Below, one piece after another: positions 1 through 7,712 of a stretch of 64,000 nt of DNA. Made by a program: the position numbers and the translations under genes. Location: the NCBI GenBank assembly GCA_963730315.1, contig CAVSRD010000019.1:62001-126000 (forward strand). Direction: 5' to 3'. The DNA is from VRUE01 sp963730315. GTDB lineage: Bacteria; Actinomycetota; Thermoleophilia; Solirubrobacterales; 70-9. Under the pieces are notes generated by a model. That model was not told the origin of the DNA and made no database searches. It saw only the letters and a list, made by a program, of their open reading frames with translations. Positions within the stretch are counted from its first letter, which is position 1. Each line of letters opens with the position of its first letter.

Positions 1-2
1 AC

Positions 3-512
3 ACGCACTTCGGCGGGATGGACGGGCTGCGCCGCGAGCTCAGAAAGGAGGGCTTCGCCCGGCTCACCGGCTACTTCGAGTCGGTGCGCTCCAGCCGCGA
101 TCCGGTCGCCGACCTCTCCGCGCTGGGATGGGCGTACTGCTTCAACGCGGTGGCCAACCCGCAGCTCTACCGAGCGGTGTTCCTGGAGGCGCCGATCGAC
201 GAGGCGGACGAGGCGATCGGACGCGCCGCGGTGGAGCGCCCGATCGCCACCGTGGCCCGCTGCATCGAGGCGGGGCGCTTCCTCCCGGCCGATCCGGAAT
301 CGCTCGGGATTCAGCTCTGGGCCGCCTCGCACGGGATGATCACGGGGGTGCTCGCCCGCCTGCTCACGCTCGAGGAGGTGATCGAGCACTTCTCGGCGAT
401 GGGCGTCAGCCTCTTCGTCGGCTTCGGCGACGATCGCAAGAGGGCGGAACGCTCGGTTTCGCTGGCGCGACGGCGGATGGAGCGAAAGCCGCTCGCCCGC
501 ACAGCGATCTAG
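3..512 (+). CDS. TetR-family regulator, C-terminal part (5' end outside window)
   Basis: The reading frame is open from the left edge, so the N-terminal helix-turn-helix lies outside the window. About 169 residues are visible. They begin with a short stretch ending HFGGMDGL, which matches the end of a TetR DNA-binding domain (Y-x-H-F-x-x-K-D-x-L), and continue into an all-helical ligand-binding domain of the WHG type. An internal ATG at 18 would give a protein with no DNA-binding part and is unlikely to be the start. The gene ends 12 bases before the next acetyltransferase gene, so the two may be co-transcribed. Family assignment is good; the ligand is unknown. Confidence 0.75.
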   Translation, partial: THFGGMDGLRRELRKEGFARLTGYFESVRSSRDPVADLSALGWAYCFNAVANPQLYRAVFLEAPIDEADEAIGRAAVERPIATVARCIEAGRFLPADPESLGIQLWAASHGMITGVLARLLTLEEVIEHFSAMGVSLFVGFGDDRKRAERSVSLARRRMERKPLARTAI

Positions 513-524
513 ACTCCTTCCGCG

Positions 525-1049
525 GTGAGCGATCCCCATACCTTCCAGGACGACCGGTCGACGGTCCCCGGCGGGAAGCCGCGCATCCGGGTCGCCCAAC
601 CCGAGGACGCGACCCTGTTGTTTGGTCTGATCGGAGAGCTTGCCGACTACGAGGGGCTCGCCGATGCGGTCAAGGGCGACGCGCAGCTGCTCGCGGCGGG
701 CCTCTTCGACCGCAGGGCGGCGGAGGCGCTGCTCGCCGAGGTCGACGGGGAGGCAGTCGGCTACGCGGTCTTCTTCGCCACCTTCTCGACCTTCGAGTGC
801 CGTCCCGGGCTGTGGGTCGAGGACCTCTTCGTCAAGCAGGCGCGGCGGGGGCAGGGCATCGGCCGCGCCCTCCTCGCTCGCATCGCGGGAATCGCCGTCG
901 ATCGCAACTGCACGCGCCTCGAGTGGTCCGCGCTCGACTGGAACGAGCCGGCCCTGTGCTTCTACGAGGGGCTGGGCGCAACCCCGTTGGAGGAATGGCG
1001 CGCGCTGCGCCTCGAAGGCGAGGCACTGCGAAATCTCGGGGGCCGCTAA
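525..1049 (+). CDS. GNAT-family N-acetyltransferase, diamine-acetyltransferase-like
   Basis: A 174-residue single-domain GNAT protein. The acetyl-CoA-binding motif is visible as RRGQGIGRALL near residue 105, preceded by the beta-4 segment LWVEDLFV. The C-terminal part contains LEWSALDWNEPALCFYEGLGA, here spanning about residues 130-150, a pattern typical of the spermidine/spermine (SSAT) and related small-amine acetyltransferases. It presumably transfers acetyl from acetyl-CoA to an amine in the cytoplasm, but the acceptor is not determinable. It starts with GTG at 525, shortly after the TetR stop. The first about 20 residues are an uninformative tail, so a later start is possible. Confidence 0.82.
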   Translation: MSDPHTFQDDRSTVPGGKPRIRVAQPEDATLLFGLIGELADYEGLADAVKGDAQLLAAGLFDRRAAEALLAEVDGEAVGYAVFFATFSTFECRPGLWVEDLFVKQARRGQGIGRALLARIAGIAVDRNCTRLEWSALDWNEPALCFYEGLGATPLEEWRALRLEGEALRNLGGR

Positions 1050-1051
1050 AC

Positions 1052-1135
1052 GTGGTTCACCGAGACTCATACCTCTGGCGGTTGCGCCAAACGGTGGGCA
1101 ACGACCTCGTCCTCATGCCCGGCGCGATGGTCGCC
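1052..1135 (+). pseudogene. N-terminal fragment of a Nudix hydrolase gene
   Basis: Directly after the acetyltransferase stop, a GTG at 1052 opens a frame that reads like the start of actinobacterial Nudix hydrolases: DSYLWRLRQTVG followed by LVLMPGAMVAL. The similarity stops near 1135. No Nudix box (G-x5-E-x7-R-E-U-x-E-E-x-G-U) follows in any frame, and the frame runs on through low-complexity sequence to a stop at 1285. I read it as the 5' end of a gene whose remainder has been deleted or replaced. The match is from memory of the family and is short, so confidence is moderate. Confidence 0.45.
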
Positions 1136-1299
1136 TTGCAATGCGGCGAATCCCGACCGGACGAGTCGACCGCAGCGAGGTTCGCCGAGCCGGGCGCGCC
1201 TCCCCAACCCCTCCACCCTCCGACCGCGCACGCGCTCGAGCTGCTGGCGTCCTATCTCCGTTCGGGCTCGTTCCAGGTGCGCTGACGCCCACCGGCTGC

Positions 1300-1797
1300 G
1301 TGATCGTGACCCGGCGACTGCGGCTGCGCCCGATGGAGATGGGCGACCTCGACGAGTTCGTCGCGCTGCACGCAGATCCGGCCGTGACCGAGTTCATAGG
1401 TCCGCTCGATCGCGCAGGGGCGGAAGAGCGACTCCACCGCGACCGGACCGAATGGTCCGAGCGCGGACACGGCCTGCTCGCGGTGCTCGACCGGCGGACC
1501 GGCGCCTTCCTCGGTAGGTGCGGGTTGAGGCACTGGCCGCCGTTCGGGGAGACCGAGCTCGGCTGGGCATTGCGAAGGGACGCCTGGGACCACGGGTATG
1601 CGACGGAGGCCGCACGCGCCACTGCCGAGTGGGGCTTCTCCGAGTTCGAGATGCCGTATCTGACCGCGATGATCCACCCCGACAACGTTCGCTCGATCCG
1701 CGTCGCCGAGCGCCTCGGGCTGACCCCGCTTCGCGACGACGTGCTGCTCGGCGATCCGGTGGTCGTGTACGCACTGGACCGGGCGCTCTTCGGCTGA
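1300..1797 (+). CDS. GNAT-family acetyltransferase, RimJ/RimL type
   Basis: The frame is open far upstream, but homology begins at TRRLRLRPMEMGDLDEF, so I take GTG 1300 as the start (GTG 1306 is equally possible), giving 165 residues. The order is that of ribosomal-protein-alanine-acetyltransferase-like GNATs: an N-terminal T-x-R-L-x-L-R strand, a substrate loop, the core strand GETELGWALRRDAWDHGYATEA with the acetyl-CoA pyrophosphate loop (about residues 85-105), and the late NVRSIRVAERLGL segment. The acceptor (protein N-terminus, small amine or antibiotic) cannot be inferred. It stands alone, with an 80-base gap to the next gene. Confidence 0.8.
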   Translation: MIVTRRLRLRPMEMGDLDEFVALHADPAVTEFIGPLDRAGAEERLHRDRTEWSERGHGLLAVLDRRTGAFLGRCGLRHWPPFGETELGWALRRDAWDHGYATEAARATAEWGFSEFEMPYLTAMIHPDNVRSIRVAERLGLTPLRDDVLLGDPVVVYALDRALFG

Positions 1798-1878
1798 ATG
1801 TAGGTAGCCGGAGAGGAGGGCGAGCAGCCGAGCGTCCCGCCGCTGGGCACGACGGCGAGCGGTTAGGGTCCGGTAAAG

Positions 1879-2358
1879 GTGAGCCACTCACGTAGGGAGA
1901 TCGAAAACCCGGTCACCGGCGAGCGCATCGCCTTCCTCCGTACGGCAGAGGAGACCGATGGAGCGCTCTTGGAGATGGACGACTTCTGGGCTCGGGCCGA
2001 CCACCGCACGCCCGCGCACGTCCACCCCGCGATGGAGGAGCGATGGGAGGTGATCGCCGGAAGCGTGCGGTTCGAGATCGGCGGAGTCGCACGTACGGTC
2101 GAGGTGGGAGAGACAATCGTCGCGCCAGCCGGTATGCCCCACAGCTCCAGCAACGTCGGGGGGCAGCCGGCACACCTCCGAATCCAGATGCGACCGGCGC
2201 TGCGCTGGCAGGAATTCACCGAACGGCTATTCGCACTCGCCGGCCGCAGCCAGGGCAATGCGCCGGGATCGCCCCGGTCCGATTCGCTCGCGAGCTTGAT
2301 GCGGGAGTTCAGCAGCGAGATCGCTCCGGTACCGCTGGACTCGACCGATGCGCCCTGA
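1879..2358 (+). CDS. Cupin-domain protein
   Basis: A 159-residue protein with one cupin_2 fold. Cupin motif 1 is seen as HVHPAMEERWEVIAGSVRF near residues 45-65, with two His and a Glu positioned as metal ligands. Motif 2 is PAGMPHSSSN near residues 95-105, with a further His. It therefore probably binds a divalent metal. Small cupins may be isomerases, dioxygenases or sensors, and nothing here selects among these. It starts with GTG at 1879. It faces the DUF4336 gene end to end with an 18-base gap. Confidence 0.78.
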   Translation: MSHSRREIENPVTGERIAFLRTAEETDGALLEMDDFWARADHRTPAHVHPAMEERWEVIAGSVRFEIGGVARTVEVGETIVAPAGMPHSSSNVGGQPAHLRIQMRPALRWQEFTERLFALAGRSQGNAPGSPRSDSLASLMREFSSEIAPVPLDSTDAP

Positions 2359-2375
2359 ACGGCACCCCCGCCGCC

Positions 2376-3098
2376 TCACCGCAGGAGCCAGGCGAAGTCC
2401 CGCCTCAACGCGTCCCTCCCACCCGCCTCGACGATCTCGCCGTGGCCGGGCAGGATGCGGTCGAAGTCCCACTCGAGGATCCGTTCGACCGATCGCTTGG
2501 CGGCCCCGCGATCGCGGATGCCCAGCCGGAAGGCAACGGTCGGCCCGAGCCGCCTGCGCATCCGCGGCCCCCAGGCCAGCAGGCGGGTCTTCAGCGGCCA
2601 CTCGGAGGCGATGTTGAAGCAGAGATCGCCGCTGATCAGGGTGCGGGTCCCCCGGTGCAGGAACTCGACCTCGTTCAGCACGCGCCCGGCGACGCGGTGC
2701 CCATCGAAGCGCTCCTGGTCGAGCTCGTCGCTCCACTCGGGCTCGGGTGAGTTCCCGAGCATTCCGTCGAAGCGCAGGTCGGGGCGCTTGCGCTCGAGGC
2801 CGGGCACGCCGAACAGCCTCGCCTGCGGGTAGGCGTCCCGGTACTGCTCCATGTAGAGGTGCCCGTGGAGGATGCTCGCCGGCACCACGAAGCGAACCTC
2901 TCCGAGCGCAGCCAGCTCGTCTCTCAACCCGTCGCTGAGGCTGACTGGCGAGTGGACGAGCAGCTCGCCGCCCGCCAGCCGAACCACTGCCATCCGACGT
3001 CCCATCTCGAAGCCGAGGTAGCGAAGCGGCTGCTCGGCAACCCAAAGTTCGGGCGCGATCTCGCGCAGCAACCGCGGCGTGCTTGTCGCCGAGGGCAC
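2376..3098 (-). CDS. DUF4336-family protein with metallo-beta-lactamase-like fold
   Basis: A 240-residue protein with the layout of the DUF4336 family: an early ELWVAEQPLRYLGFEMG segment, a VVPASILHGHLYMEQY segment near residue 90, a GDLCFN segment near residue 155, and ILPGHGEIVE near residue 220. The last two resemble the Asp and His elements of metallo-beta-lactamase hydrolases, but the canonical HxHxDH cluster is absent, so hydrolase activity is doubtful. It starts with GTG eight bases downstream of the MarR stop, so it is probably co-transcribed with and controlled by that regulator. Function unknown. Confidence 0.75.
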   Translation of the reverse strand: MPSATSTPRLLREIAPELWVAEQPLRYLGFEMGRRMAVVRLAGGELLVHSPVSLSDGLRDELAALGEVRFVVPASILHGHLYMEQYRDAYPQARLFGVPGLERKRPDLRFDGMLGNSPEPEWSDELDQERFDGHRVAGRVLNEVEFLHRGTRTLISGDLCFNIASEWPLKTRLLAWGPRMRRRLGPTVAFRLGIRDRGAAKRSVERILEWDFDRILPGHGEIVEAGGRDALRRDFAWLLR

Positions 3099-3106
3099 GA
3101 CCGCGG

Positions 3107-3598
3107 TCAGACGCCCGCCAGCTCGGGCCGCTCGAGCTCGGGCACGGCGTCGGGCGCCTCGGCGGCGGCGATCTCTTCGAGGGTCTCGCGCAGCTTGGCG
3201 ATCTTCTCCTCGCCGTAGCGCTCGATCCAGCGCCTTTCGACCTCGGCAAAGAGGCCGAAGCCGGCGGCCTGGGCTTCTTCGCCACGTTCGGTCAGGCAGA
3301 TCAGCTTGGCGCGGCGGTCGCCGGGGTCGGGCACGCGCTTCACGTAGCCGCGGTCGACCAGGTCGTCGACGATCTCGCCGACCGACTGCTTGGTCATGCT
3401 CGCCAGCTCCGCCAGCCTGGTCAGCCGCATTCCCTCCCCTTTGACAAAGCGGAAGACGCAGCCATGGGTGGGCCTGACGTCGCTGAACTCCGTCTTCGCG
3501 AGCTCGACCCTGAACTCGGCCAGCAGCGCCTCCAGGGCGACGTCGAGCAGGCCGGTGAGAGGAATCCGGGCGTCGGGTTTTCGGGGTCTGGAAGACAT
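3107..3598 (-). CDS. MarR-family transcriptional regulator
   Basis: A 163-residue MarR protein. The winged helix is seen as MRLTRLAELASMTKQSVGEIVDDLVDRG (about residues 57-84), followed by the wing YVKRVPDPGDRRAKLICLTERG, whose D-x-R-x-K/R motif is the signature of MarR wings. The protein is divergently oriented to a DHA2-type exporter gene, with a perfect 8-bp inverted repeat lying immediately before its own start codon. The usual arrangement is a MarR repressor controlling itself and the neighbouring efflux pump, released by a phenolic or drug ligand. That role is inferred from this layout. Confidence 0.88.
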   Translation of the reverse strand: MSSRPRKPDARIPLTGLLDVALEALLAEFRVELAKTEFSDVRPTHGCVFRFVKGEGMRLTRLAELASMTKQSVGEIVDDLVDRGYVKRVPDPGDRRAKLICLTERGEEAQAAGFGLFAEVERRWIERYGEEKIAKLRETLEEIAAAEAPDAVPELERPELAGV

Positions 3599-3599
3599 A

Positions 3600-3618
3600 T
3601 TATCAGGAAGCCTGATAA
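3600..3618. promoter_or_regulatory. Inverted repeat, probable MarR operator
   Basis: A perfect inverted repeat, TTATCAGG-AAG-CCTGATAA, begins two bases upstream of the MarR ATG, within the 87-base divergent intergenic region to the exporter gene. It is much more AT-rich than its surroundings. A two-fold symmetric site of 8-bp arms with a 3-bp spacer at this position is what a MarR dimer would bind to repress both genes. Confidence 0.7.
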
Positions 3619-3685
3619 GGTCACCTGGTCAAGGCAGCTGACAAGGCATTCTTACGAATTGTACTCGACGCTCAGGAGACCTCGG

Positions 3686-5248
3686 ATGCACTCCAACACG
3701 AACCGCAGGTGGTGGACGCTCGGCGCCGTCTGCGTCGCCACCTTCATGCTTCTGCTCGACATCACGGTCGTCAACACGGCCCTGCCCGCGATCCAGCGCG
3801 ACCTCGGCGGCAGCTTCGCCGACCTCCAGTGGGTGATCGACGCCTACGCCCTCTCGCTGGCGGCACTGGTCCTCACCGCCGGCTCGCTGGCCGACCGGCT
3901 GGGGCGCAGGCGCGTCTTCGCCTTCGGGCTGGCGGTCTTCTCGGTCGCCTCGCTGCTCTGCGCGCTGGCCCCCGATCCGACCTTCCTCAATCTCGCGCGC
4001 GGCCTGCAGGGAGTCGGCGGCGCCGTGATGTTCGCCGTCTCCCTGGCGCTGATCGCCCAGGAGTTCCCGGCCGGCCGCGAGCGCGGGATGGCGATGGGTG
4101 TCTACGGGGCGACGATCGGCGTCGCCGTCGCGATCGGCCCGCTGCTCGGCGGCCTGCTCACCGACGGCCTCGGCTGGGAGTCGGTCTTCCTGCTCAACGT
4201 GCCGATCGGCGCCGCGGCGCTGGCGGTCACCTACTGGAAGCTGGCCGAGTCCCGCGATCCCGACGCGACCCGGATCGACTGGGGCGGCCTGCTCAGCTTC
4301 TCCAGCGCCCTGTTCGTCCTGGTCCTGGCGCTGGTGCGCGGCAACGACGAGGGCTGGGGCAGCACCCCGATCGTCTCCCTGTTCACCGCCGCCGCGCTGC
4401 TGCTGGTCGCCTTCGTCGCGATCGAGCGCCGCGTCGCCGAGCCGATGCTGCCGCTCGGCCTGTTCCGCCGCCGCGCCTTCACCGGCGTCCAGCTGGCCGC
4501 CTTCGCCGTCTCCGGCTCGATGTTCGCGCTGTTCCTCTACCTGACGCTCTACCTGCAGAGCTTCCTCGGCTTCTCGCCAATCGAGGCCGGCGTCCGTTAC
4601 CTGCCGATCACCCTCGGCACCTTCTTCGTCGCGCCGCTGGCCGGGATGGCGCTGGCGCGGGTCCAGGCCCGCTACCTGATGAGCGCCGGCCTCGCCCTCA
4701 CCGGCCTCGGGCTGCTGCTGATGGGAAACCTGAGCATGAGCTCGGAATGGACCGCGCTGTTGGTCGGCTTCGTCGTCGCCGGGATCGGCGTCGGCCTGAT
4801 CAACCCGGTGGTTGCGGACGTCGCCCTCAGCGTTGTCCCCAAGGAGCAGAGCGGGATGGCGGCCGGGATCAACGACACCTTCCGCCAGGTCGGGATCGCT
4901 GTCGGGATCGCCGCCTGGGGGGCGATCTTCCTCGGCGCCGGCGCCTCGAAGACACAGCAGGCCGCGGGCGGCGCCCTCGGCGGCGACCAGGCACGCCACC
5001 TGGTCGAAGCCTCATCCTCGGGCGGCCTCCCCCAGGCACTCTCGGCCATACCCCAGGGGGCGCGGGGTCTGGCCCGCGGCGCCGCGGAGCAGGGCTTCCT
5101 CCACGGCCTCAACGAGATCCTCCTGTTGGGTGGGATCCTCGCCTTCGCCGGCGCGGGGCTGGCGTTCTGGCTGGTCCGTGAGGGCGAGATCGAGCGCGAG
5201 ACGCCGGCCGGGGCGCTGGAGCCGGAGCCCGAGCCTGCGCAGGCCTGA
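3686..5248 (+). CDS. MFS transporter, DHA2 (EmrB/QacA, 14-TM) family exporter
   Basis: The ATG at 3686 follows an AGGAG ribosome-binding site about 9 bases upstream; the longer upstream-open frame overlaps the MarR gene and is not used. The 520-residue product starts with MHSNTNRRWWTLGAVCVATF and shows motif C1/D1 of DHA2 transporters (LLDITVVNTALPAIQRDLG), motif A (GSLADRLGRRRVF, about residues 70-82) and about fourteen hydrophobic helices. It should export a toxic compound using the proton gradient. The divergent MarR gene and the operator in the shared promoter suggest drug-inducible control. Confidence 0.9.
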   Translation: MHSNTNRRWWTLGAVCVATFMLLLDITVVNTALPAIQRDLGGSFADLQWVIDAYALSLAALVLTAGSLADRLGRRRVFAFGLAVFSVASLLCALAPDPTFLNLARGLQGVGGAVMFAVSLALIAQEFPAGRERGMAMGVYGATIGVAVAIGPLLGGLLTDGLGWESVFLLNVPIGAAALAVTYWKLAESRDPDATRIDWGGLLSFSSALFVLVLALVRGNDEGWGSTPIVSLFTAAALLLVAFVAIERRVAEPMLPLGLFRRRAFTGVQLAAFAVSGSMFALFLYLTLYLQSFLGFSPIEAGVRYLPITLGTFFVAPLAGMALARVQARYLMSAGLALTGLGLLLMGNLSMSSEWTALLVGFVVAGIGVGLINPVVADVALSVVPKEQSGMAAGINDTFRQVGIAVGIAAWGAIFLGAGASKTQQAAGGALGGDQARHLVEASSSGGLPQALSAIPQGARGLARGAAEQGFLHGLNEILLLGGILAFAGAGLAFWLVREGEIERETPAGALEPEPEPAQA

Positions 5249-5251
5249 CAC

Positions 5252-5268
5252 GGACCCGAGGTCGGTCC
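5252..5268. terminator. Short hairpin between convergent genes
   Basis: GGACC and GGTCC form a 5-bp stem around a 7-base loop just after the exporter stop and abutting the stop of the oppositely oriented glycosyltransferase gene. There is no T-tract, so it is only a candidate bidirectional terminator. Confidence 0.25.
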
Positions 5269-5924
5269 TACCGATTGCTGTCGAGACCGCGAAGCAAAGC
5301 CGACATGTCGGCGATCGCCTGCGCGGTCCCGCGCACCGTGCCCGTCACCTTCGAGCGGCCGGCGCGGCGGCGGTAGGCGATCGGCAGCTCGGCGATCGTC
5401 CAGCCGGCGGCGTTCGCCAGCAGGACCATCTCCAAGGGCCAACCACTGCGCCGGTCGCGGAGGTCGAGCTCGAGCAGGCCGAGGCGGCGGGCCGCGCGCA
5501 TCGGCCCGTTGTCGCTCAGCTTCAACCCGGTGCGACGGCGAAGCTCGAGGGCGAGCGCGCGGTTGGCGACCCGGGCATGAACCGGCCAGGCGCCCCGCTC
5601 CGGCTGGCGGGCCCCGACCACGAGGTCGGCGCCGCGGGTCAGCGCCTCGGCGAACTCGGGCAGCTGGCCCGGGTCGACCGATCCGTCGCAGTCCATGAAG
5701 CAGACAACCTCGGCGCCGGCGGCGACCAGGCCCGCGTAGCAGGCCGCACCGAACCCCCGCCGCGGTTCGGCGACGACCTCGGCGCCGAGCTCGGCGGCGA
5801 TCTCCGCCGAGCCGTCAGCCGAGCCGTTGTCGACGACGATCGGCCGGTAGCCGGCCGGCATCGCGGCCAGCACCCCCGGCAATGCCTCGGCCTCGTCGAG
5901 GACCGGCAGGACGACGTCGGGCAC
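5268..5924 (-). CDS. Family 2 glycosyltransferase (dolichol-phosphate-mannose-synthase-like)
   Basis: Starting at GTG 5924, two bases after the stop of the preceding membrane protein gene, the product has 218 residues. The GT-A fold elements are VVLPVLDEAEALPGVL at the N-terminus, IVVDNGSADGS (about residues 30-40), FGAACYAGLVAAGAEVVCFMDCDGSVDP, where the D-x-D metal/nucleotide motif reads DCDGS, and a late YRRRAGRSKVTGTVRG segment as in polyprenyl-phosphate glycosyltransferases. It lacks C-terminal transmembrane helices. It probably transfers a sugar from a nucleotide sugar to a lipid carrier on the cytoplasmic face; the sugar is unknown. Confidence 0.85.
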   Translation of the reverse strand: MPDVVLPVLDEAEALPGVLAAMPAGYRPIVVDNGSADGSAEIAAELGAEVVAEPRRGFGAACYAGLVAAGAEVVCFMDCDGSVDPGQLPEFAEALTRGADLVVGARQPERGAWPVHARVANRALALELRRRTGLKLSDNGPMRAARRLGLLELDLRDRRSGWPLEMVLLANAAGWTIAELPIAYRRRAGRSKVTGTVRGTAQAIADMSALLRGLDSNR

Positions 5925-5926
5925 GC

Positions 5927-6421
5927 TCAGCCCCCGCTCGGCTCGGGCTCGCCGGGCGAGCCGGCCCGCCGCAGCCTGATCGCGTAGATCAGCGCCGAGC
6001 CGAGGAAGAGAGCGCCGCAGAGACCCAGCCAGCGACCGAGGTAGACGTCGCCGCTCTGGCCCGTGTACTCCATGTACTTGGTCGAGTCGAGACCGAGGAT
6101 CAGGGGGAAGAACATGAGGAAGGAGACCGCGCTGAGGATCGCCGGCACCCGCAGGTGGTTTATCGCGGGCACCCGGCGGCTCTCCAGCCATTCGTCGCTC
6201 GGTTTGACCAGCGAGCGGTGGGCGATCAGGTTGAGCGTCGAGTAGAACGGGAAGGCCAGCAGGTCGTGGGCGAAGATCGCCGCCCCGAACCAGAGGAAAG
6301 TGCCCAGCGCCGAGGGGCTTTCGGCGATCCGCAGGAAGCCGTAGCCGGCCACCGCGAAGCTCGCGATCACGGCCAGCACGTGCAGCGGCGAGGCCCCGTA
6401 GCTCTCGCGCAGGCGGCGCAT
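5927..6421 (-). CDS. Small polytopic membrane protein of unknown function
   Basis: A 164-residue protein with four likely transmembrane helices: LHVLAVIASFAVAGYGFL, FLWFGAAIFAHDLLAFPFY, a segment near VPAILSAVSFLMFFPLILGL, and WLGLCGALFLGSALIYAIRL. Several His and charged residues lie at the membrane borders (AHDL, IAHRSL, NHLRV), which could bind a cofactor. It begins one base after the stop of the cytochrome b-molybdopterin oxidoreductase gene and is followed two bases later by the glycosyltransferase, so it is in one operon with them. I do not recognise the family by name. Confidence 0.7.
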   Translation of the reverse strand: MRRLRESYGASPLHVLAVIASFAVAGYGFLRIAESPSALGTFLWFGAAIFAHDLLAFPFYSTLNLIAHRSLVKPSDEWLESRRVPAINHLRVPAILSAVSFLMFFPLILGLDSTKYMEYTGQSGDVYLGRWLGLCGALFLGSALIYAIRLRRAGSPGEPEPSGG

Positions 6422-6422
6422 C

Positions 6423-7712
6423 TCAGGCGGCCTCGAACTGCATCGAGGAGACCCACTTGGTGCAGTGGACCCCGGGCGCCCCGGGGACGATGACCCGCGC
6501 CGGGTAGCCGTGGTCGGGAGAGAGGTCGGCGCCGTTGACCCGCAGGGCGAGCAGGCTGCGCTGGTCGGCCACCTGGCCGGAGCTGAGGGTGACCTTGCGC
6601 AGCGCCCCCGCGCTCTGCAGCGATTCGACCACCACCTGGTCGGCGTCCTCGACCCCCACCGCGGCCGCCAGGTCGCGCAGCCGCACCCCCGTCCAGGCCT
6701 GCGTGGTCGACCAGCCTTCGACGCAGGCGATCGGCAGGTCGTAGGTGCGCTGCGGCATCGCCAGCAGCTGATCGCGGGTCAGTGCGACGCTGCTCCGCCC
6801 GGCGAGCTTCAGCCTCCACCCCCTGCCGATCTGGGACTGCTCGATCCCCACCGACTCCGCCGTCTTGTTGATCTGGAACCCGTTCGGGCCGCTGCCCGCC
6901 TCCCTCCCGTGCGGGGCCAGCAGTCCCAGCGAGCGCAGCGGCCCCCCGATCGCCTGCGCCGCCCCCATCACGCCGGCGCCGATCGAGGCGGCGCCGACCG
7001 TGGCGATCAGCGTGCGCCGCGACATCGTCGGCGCCTCCGGTTCCAGCGGCGCCGTCCTCCCCTCCCGGTATGGCTCGGCGACCGTGTGGCGCAGGTCGGC
7101 ACGCAGCGGTCGCAGCACCCCGCGCTCCCTGAACGACTGCAACACGGTCGGCAGCTTCAGCCCGACGTGGAGGGCGAAGGCGGCGAGGAAGACGAAGGAG
7201 CCGTAGTAGTGGGCGGTGAGGAACCTGAACGGCCAGGGGTAGTAGAGCTGGATGTTGAGCAGGCCGGTGAGGAAGACGAAAAGGCTGCCGCCGACCAGCA
7301 GCGCCAGCGAGGCTCGCTCCAGCAGGTGCGCGATCGAGCGGACCGGAGGCCACTCGAAGAGCTTCGGCATCACCGACCACAGCTTCGCCAGCAGCAGCGG
7401 GATCGCGATCAGGCCCGTGGTCACGTGCAGGCCCTGCGTCAGGGCGTAGAGGAACGAGGGGCTGGTCGGCCAGGAGAAGAAGTAGATGTCGATGCCGAGG
7501 CCGCCGGGCGGCAGCAGCGAGTTGCCGCCGAGCGACGGGTCATAGGCGGCCTGGGAGAGAAAGCCGGTGACCGCGCAGACAATCACCAGCGGCAGCAGAG
7601 CCGAGCCGAGCAGCGAGGTGAGCCAGGGCCCGCGCAGGGGGCTGCGCCAGAAGCCCGGACGGCTCGGCCCCGGCGGCGGCTCCGCGGGCAGCCGCGGCGG
7701 GCGCAGCTTCAC
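6423..7712 (-). CDS. Membrane cytochrome b-like domain fused to a sulfite-oxidase-type molybdopterin domain
   Basis: Start GTG 7712 overlaps the lipoprotein stop (GTGA), giving 429 residues. Residues 1-210 carry about five hydrophobic helices with His in QGLHVTTG, SIAHLLERAS, TAHYYGS and ALHVGLK, consistent with a di-haem cytochrome b561-like module. A second hydrophobic stretch after SRRTLIATVG, near residue 225, resembles an anchored Tat-type region. The C-terminal domain is of the YedY/sulfite-oxidase family: IACVEGWSTTQAW supplies the Cys that ligates molybdenum, and VNGADLSPDHGYPARVIVPG is the usual end block. I infer a membrane-bound oxidoreductase acting outside the membrane and exchanging electrons with quinone. 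The substrate is unknown; MsrP-like sulfoxide repair is one possibility. Confidence 0.83.
   Translation of the reverse strand: MKLRPPRLPAEPPPGPSRPGFWRSPLRGPWLTSLLGSALLPLVIVCAVTGFLSQAAYDPSLGGNSLLPPGGLGIDIYFFSWPTSPSFLYALTQGLHVTTGLIAIPLLLAKLWSVMPKLFEWPPVRSIAHLLERASLALLVGGSLFVFLTGLLNIQLYYPWPFRFLTAHYYGSFVFLAAFALHVGLKLPTVLQSFRERGVLRPLRADLRHTVAEPYREGRTAPLEPEAPTMSRRTLIATVGAASIGAGVMGAAQAIGGPLRSLGLLAPHGREAGSGPNGFQINKTAESVGIEQSQIGRGWRLKLAGRSSVALTRDQLLAMPQRTYDLPIACVEGWSTTQAWTGVRLRDLAAAVGVEDADQVVVESLQSAGALRKVTLSSGQVADQRSLLALRVNGADLSPDHGYPARVIVPGAPGVHCTKWVSSMQFEAA

Noticed and set aside
3629..4999. A 456-codon open frame opposite the DHA2 exporter
   Set aside because: Composition is almost only G, D, R, Q, E and A, as expected for antisense of a membrane protein gene.
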